Assembly: GCA_938015405.1 (NCBI GenBank)
Contig: CALLPZ010000034.1
Location: forward strand, 1 to 8,924
DNA from: an uncultured Pseudanabaenaceae cyanobacterium
GTDB taxonomy: Bacteria > Cyanobacteriota > Cyanobacteriia > PCC-9006 > JAAUQQ01
Length of the DNA: 8,924 nucleotides
Direction of reading: 5' to 3'
Each line of letters starts with the position of its first letter. Position 1 is the stretch's first letter. This document shows positions 6,257 through 8,924 of this stretch, piece by piece. Both the position numbers and the translations under genes were made by a program. The notes beneath the pieces are model-generated. The model had not been told where the DNA came from and made no database searches. It was given only the letters and a program-made list of their open reading frames with translations.

Positions 6257-6931
6257 TTAATTATCGCCGATGAGTTCGTCATGGGAGTTGAACTCCTGCC
6301 AGGTGAGCCCAAATCGTTGGCCAAAGTGATGGATGACTTGCTGCTGCACGTCAGCGAGTTTAATCGCTGGAATGAACTGAGCCATGGAGCCCACGGGGCG
6401 ATCGCCAATACCGCAGGGGACAATTTGCCTGAAGCCGCTTAGGTCAGGGCAGATATTGAGAGCAAACCCATGCATCGTGATCCAGCGGCGGGCTTGGATG
6501 CCAATGGCCGCTAGCTTATGTCCTTCTACCCAAACCCCTGTCAGGCCTTCAATCCGCTCTCCTAGGAGGCCATAGTCGGCTAGGGTGTCGATTAAGACGG
6601 CTTCCAGCTCTCGGAGATACCAATGAAGGTCTGGCTGGTGTCGCTGGAGATTCAAAATGGGATAGCCCACCAACTGACCGGGGCAATGGTAAGTGACTTC
6701 GCCCCCGCGACCAATGCGATGAATCTCTGGGGGAGGTTGGGCTGGGTCAAACTTGAGAAATTCGAGGCTAGAGCCCCGACCTAGGGTATAGACCGCTGGA
6801 TGTTGCTGTAACAATAAGACATCATCTAGATCGGGATTTGTGCAGCGTTGAGCTAGAAGCGATAGCTGTACTTCTAATATTTCTGTATAGGGTAATACGC
6901 CTTTCTGGCATAGCCTTCCGGTGACAGTCAC
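6257..6931 (-). CDS. lipB: Octanoyltransferase LipB, 224 aa
   Basis: LipB moves the octanoyl group from octanoyl-ACP to the lipoyl domains of pyruvate dehydrogenase-type E2 proteins and glycine cleavage H protein, the first step of lipoate assembly, in the cytosol. The conserved blocks are all present: HPAVYTLGRG (44-53), RGGEVTYHCPGQLVGYP (75-91), the Lys block GHKLAAIGI (137-145, catalytic K139), MHGFALNI (153-160) and the catalytic cysteine in IVPCGI (C173). HCPGQ, rather than the HGPGQ of E. coli, is what I recall of cyanobacterial LipB. The start is GTG at 6929-6931; no ATG lies near, and AGGG/GGGA sequences sit just upstream. Length is normal. It is divergent from hpf across 265 nt. Confidence 0.95.
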   Translation of the reverse strand: MTVTGRLCQKGVLPYTEILEVQLSLLAQRCTNPDLDDVLLLQQHPAVYTLGRGSSLEFLKFDPAQPPPEIHRIGRGGEVTYHCPGQLVGYPILNLQRHQPDLHWYLRELEAVLIDTLADYGLLGERIEGLTGVWVEGHKLAAIGIQARRWITMHGFALNICPDLSGFRQIVPCGIGDRPVGSMAQFIPAIKLADVQQQVIHHFGQRFGLTWQEFNSHDELIGDN

Positions 6932-7196
6932 TACCCTAATTCCCTGTGTAAATCAACATTCTTTCCTCGCCAGCTAGTCAAATAATATCAAGCCCTGTAA
7001 AGCTTTCTAAAGAGCGAATCCCCCTTTGTTTGAGTTTGTTAGGGTGGGATCAAATCGAACATTGAGTCCACCCGGACGCAATTCATTGAACGGAATGACT
7101 AGTCTTCCATCCCCTCTAGTTTCTATTCGGATTCCTTGATCCCTTGGGTGATTTCGTTGTGATTGTGTCCGGTTTGTTATTTTTGGGAGAAGCTCT
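6932..7196 (+). promoter_or_regulatory. lipB-hpf divergent region with structured hpf/lrtA leader
   Basis: This 265-nt region must contain promoters for lipB (minus) and hpf (plus). TAATAT at 6983-6988 is a candidate -10 for hpf, without a clear -35. The leader downstream can fold: GGGATCAA (7046-7053) pairs exactly with TTGATCCC (7136-7143), enclosing GTCC-ACCC-GGAC (7066-7077) and TCATT-GAACGG-AATGA (7083-7098). The palindrome GACTAGTC lies at 7097-7104. The Shine-Dalgarno GGGAG lies at 7185-7189. In Synechococcus the light-repressed lrtA gene is known to have a long untranslated leader affecting transcript level in light and dark; the same role here is an inference. Confidence 0.45.
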
Positions 7197-7898
7197 ATGA
7201 AGCTTGTTATCCAGGGTAAAAACATTGAAATTACCGATGCAATTCGAGACTATGTTCATCAGAAAATCCAGAAAGCAGTCAGCCGTTACGAGCGACTTGC
7301 TTTGGAAGTGGATGTCAATCTCTCAGTTGCCAACAATCCTCGGATAACGGACCATCAAACAGCAGAGGTGACCATCTACGCAAACGGCTCTATCATCCGG
7401 GCAGAAGAGAGCAGTGAGAATCTCTATGCCAGCATCGATATGGTGTCAGATAAAGTGAGTCGGCGTTTACGCAAGTACAAGGAAAAGCGTCAGGCTACGA
7501 AGGGCAATACTTCTGTGAAGGTTGTTCCAACGGACGTTCTGAGCCAGATGGATAGCATTAGTCCTGATGTTCTGGATGAGCGTTTGCAGAATGGTCAGCC
7601 GGAGCTGCCCATGCAAATCGTACGTACGAAGTACTTCCCCATGCCTCCCATGTCGGTGGATGAGGCGATTGAACAGTTGCAAATGGTGGGCCATGATTTC
7701 TTCATGTTCCGCAATTTGGAAACCGGTGAAATCAACGTTGCCTACAAGCGAAACCATGGCGGTTTTGGTGTGCTTCTGCCCAAAGAGAATTCTATGAGTG
7801 GTAGCAGCCATAATGGGCGATATTCCCACAACAGTTTTGGGGGGAACAGCCATCACCGCAATAGCCATGTGCCAGCAGCCCAAACAACTGCTCGCTAA
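7197..7898 (+). CDS. hpf: Long-form ribosome hibernation promoting factor (HPF/LrtA), 233 aa
   Basis: Long HPF binds the 30S subunit in resting or dark cells and dimerises 70S ribosomes into inactive 100S particles. In cyanobacteria the gene is known as light-repressed lrtA. The N-terminal HPF/RaiA domain (1-95) starts MKLVIQGKNIEITDAIRDYV and contains NPRITDHQTAEVTIYANG and the basic end SRRLRKYKEKR. A linker (about 98-138) follows, then the C-terminal dimerisation domain (about 140-195) with IVRTKYFPMPPMSVDEAIEQ, GHDFFMFRN and the NVAYKRNHGGFGVL block. A low-complexity Ser/His/Asn/Gly tail of about 38 residues (196-233) ends the protein. ATG at 7197 with GGGAG 7 nt upstream. It is transcribed alone, with a structured leader in front and a clear terminator behind. 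Confidence 0.95.
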   Translation: MKLVIQGKNIEITDAIRDYVHQKIQKAVSRYERLALEVDVNLSVANNPRITDHQTAEVTIYANGSIIRAEESSENLYASIDMVSDKVSRRLRKYKEKRQATKGNTSVKVVPTDVLSQMDSISPDVLDERLQNGQPELPMQIVRTKYFPMPPMSVDEAIEQLQMVGHDFFMFRNLETGEINVAYKRNHGGFGVLLPKENSMSGSSHNGRYSHNSFGGNSHHRNSHVPAAQTTAR

Positions 7899-8020
7899 AG
7901 GCTGAAACAGCCGGCTTAACGCATCTATGCCAGGTATTAGGGATTTCTTGTTTTATATGGTTTAAAACGCTTCCTTTTGCCTGGGTCGCTGAACGCAATT
8001 TAGCAATGTTCGATTTTGAA

Positions 8021-8060
8021 GAAGGGAGTAGTTGCAGTGATGCAGCTGCTCCCTTTCTTT
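8021..8060 (+). terminator. Intrinsic terminator of hpf
   Basis: AAGGGAGTAGTTGCA (8022-8036) pairs along its whole length with TGCAGCTGCTCCCTT (8041-8055) using two G-U pairs, around a GTGA loop that is a GNRA tetraloop in RNA. The run TTTCTTT follows (8054-8060). It lies about 120 nt past the hpf stop, and it is the clearest terminator in the window. A small GGCTG-AAA-CAGCC hairpin (7900-7912) lies nearer the stop without a U-tract. Confidence 0.88.
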
Positions 8061-8111
8061 GGCTTGGGAGGAAATAGAGAGCTTGAGGGTGGACGGTCCC
8101 AAAATTCTAAT

Positions 8112-8180
8112 GGCTGTGCGGTTGAAGAATATTGGGGAGCACAGCCGGATGCCCAGCAGCGTTAAATAATTGACGCTGGG
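8112..8180 (-). terminator. Two hairpins downstream of nadE, possible terminator region
   Basis: GGCTGTGC (8112-8119) pairs exactly with GCACAGCC (8139-8146), and CCCAG...CGT (8152-8162, with a 3-nt bulge) pairs with ACG-CTGGG (8173-8180). Both lie within 100 nt beyond the stop of minus-strand nadE, with the second about 30 nt from it. Neither has a U-tract on the minus strand. Together with the hpf terminator they account for most of the 311-nt convergent gap 7899-8209. Confidence 0.35.
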
Positions 8181-8209
8181 AAGCTGAATGGGCGTGAGGC
8201 TGAATCTTC

Positions 8210-8924
8210 CTAACCTTGCCAGCGTTTGGCAATGGGCATGCGCCAGCCAGTACCGAAGGCACGGTCCGTGACCTTGAGGCCAGGGGCAGCCTGCTTGCGC
8301 TTGAATTCGGCGCGGTTGACGAGGCCTAGGACGCGAGTGACGATCGCGGGTTCGTGGCCTGCGGCAATGATTTCAGCGCGGGACTGGTGCTGGCAGACGA
8401 TGCGATCGAGGATATCGTCGAGGATATCGTAGGGAGGCAAGGAGTCTTGGTCTACTTGGCCGGGCTTGAGTTCAGCGCTGGGGGGCTTGGTGATGATGTT
8501 GTCAGGAATGATCTCGTCACCGCTGACTTTCAGGCCAAAGACATCACCGCCCTGTTGGTTGAGCCATTGGCAGAGGCTGAAAACTTTGGTTTTGGGCAGG
8601 TCGGAAATGGCGGCGAGGCCTCCGTTCATGTCGCCATAGAGGGTGCAGTAGCCCACGGCCATTTCTGATTTGTTGCCAGTGGTGACGAGCAGGTAGCCAA
8701 ACTTGTTGGCAACGGCCATCAGCAGTGTGCCGCGAATTCTAGATTGGATGTTCTCTTCGGCGACGCCAAATTCGGTGTCTTCGAACATGCCAGAGAGGGT
8801 TTGGTCAAAGGCGGTCATGGCCGGTTGGATGGGCAAGGTCTCGGTGCGGATGCCGATGTTTTTGGCTAGGTCTACGGCGTCGCTGATGGAGTGGTCGGAG
8901 CTGTAGGGGGAGGGCATGAGGATG
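8210..8924 (-). CDS. nadE: Glutamine-dependent NAD+ synthase, C-terminal part (5' end outside window)
   Basis: NadE makes NAD+ from deamido-NAD+ (nicotinate adenine dinucleotide), ATP and glutamine-derived ammonia. The visible part covers most of the synthetase domain: MPSPYSSDHSISDA near the edge, EENIQSRIRGTLLM, then the signature TTGNKSEMAVGYCTLYGDMNGG and LPKTKVFSLCQWLN, and later PPSAELKPGQVDQDSLPPYD. The frame stays open through the window edge (codons for Ile-Leu precede the Met at 8915-8917), so that Met is internal. The ATP P-loop (SGGxDS) and the N-terminal glutaminase domain should lie beyond 8924. The MPSPYSSDHS segment and the C-terminal extension after KRKQAAPGLKVT fit the large two-domain form. 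It converges on hpf. Confidence 0.95.
   Translation of the reverse strand, partial: ILMPSPYSSDHSISDAVDLAKNIGIRTETLPIQPAMTAFDQTLSGMFEDTEFGVAEENIQSRIRGTLLMAVANKFGYLLVTTGNKSEMAVGYCTLYGDMNGGLAAISDLPKTKVFSLCQWLNQQGGDVFGLKVSGDEIIPDNIITKPPSAELKPGQVDQDSLPPYDILDDILDRIVCQHQSRAEIIAAGHEPAIVTRVLGLVNRAEFKRKQAAPGLKVTDRAFGTGWRMPIAKRWQG

Larger units (their letters stand above)
279..6405. repeat. HIP1 octamers (GCGATCGC), eight exact copies
   Basis: Exact copies lie at 279-286, 784-791, 1161-1168, 1593-1600, 3094-3101, 3412-3419, 5644-5651 and 6398-6405. Near-matches occur at about 8340 and 8400. This highly iterated palindrome is a known hallmark of many cyanobacterial genomes. Seven copies are inside genes, one (5644) is intergenic. 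None lies in 3420-5643 or, exactly, after 6405. Confidence 0.9.

Noticed and set aside
5905..6423. 172-aa minus-strand frame
   Set aside because: It is the antisense of the DUF427 gene and of the lipB 3' end in another frame, both of which are clear genes.
7467..7883. 138-aa minus-strand frame inside hpf
   Set aside because: Antisense shadow of the conserved HPF coding sequence.
1..8924. CRISPR array, tRNA, rRNA or transposase gene
   Set aside because: No regularly spaced repeats, no tRNA-like folds with T-loop consensus, and no DDE or serine recombinase motifs were found on either strand.

Overview
The window looks like a chromosomal stretch from a cyanobacterium, probably filamentous or Leptolyngbya-like, though the genus cannot be fixed from sequence alone. 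Three things point there. The octamer GCGATCGC (HIP1) occurs exactly eight times in 8.9 kb, where about 0.14 would be expected by chance. There is a long-form, LrtA-type ribosome hibernation factor. LipB, the NAD synthase and the hopanoid methylase all have a cyanobacterial appearance. Coding density is moderate and most genes lie on the minus strand. No tRNA, rRNA, CRISPR array, transposase or prophage gene was seen.

Layout from left to right: the tail of an unidentified plus-strand gene (2-97); a small minus-strand hypothetical gene (107-532); a secreted M48 zinc metallopeptidase (608-1651, minus), with a short repeat cluster upstream at 1724-1781; a one-pass membrane protein resembling the Coa1 family (1937-2458, minus); and a B12-binding radical SAM protein that I read as the hopanoid C-2 methylase HpnP (2548-4212, minus). 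Next comes a 482-nt gap holding a possible promoter, a MITE-like inverted-repeat element (4271-4407) and a strong GC-rich hairpin (4621-4665). It is followed by a squalene/phytoene synthase family gene (4695-5519, minus), a 403-nt gap, a DUF427 protein (5923-6207, plus), lipB (6257-6931, minus), a 265-nt structured leader, the hibernation factor hpf/lrtA (7197-7898, plus) with a very good intrinsic terminator (8021-8060), and the C-terminal part of glutamine-dependent NAD synthase nadE (8210-8924, minus; its start lies outside the window).

The most interesting part is the pair hpnP plus squalene-synthase-like gene. Both belong to triterpenoid chemistry: head-to-head prenyl coupling makes squalene, the hopanoid precursor, and HpnP adds the C-2 methyl group that gives 2-methylhopanoids. 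They lie in the same direction, but a terminator-like hairpin and a probable mobile-element remnant separate them, so they are probably transcribed separately. The synthase has Asn in place of the first Asp of its second aspartate-rich motif, so its product cannot be assumed. The other genes are housekeeping (lipoylation, NAD synthesis, ribosome hibernation) or poorly characterised. I see no defence system or completely new multi-gene system here. The novelty is in the small details listed as findings.
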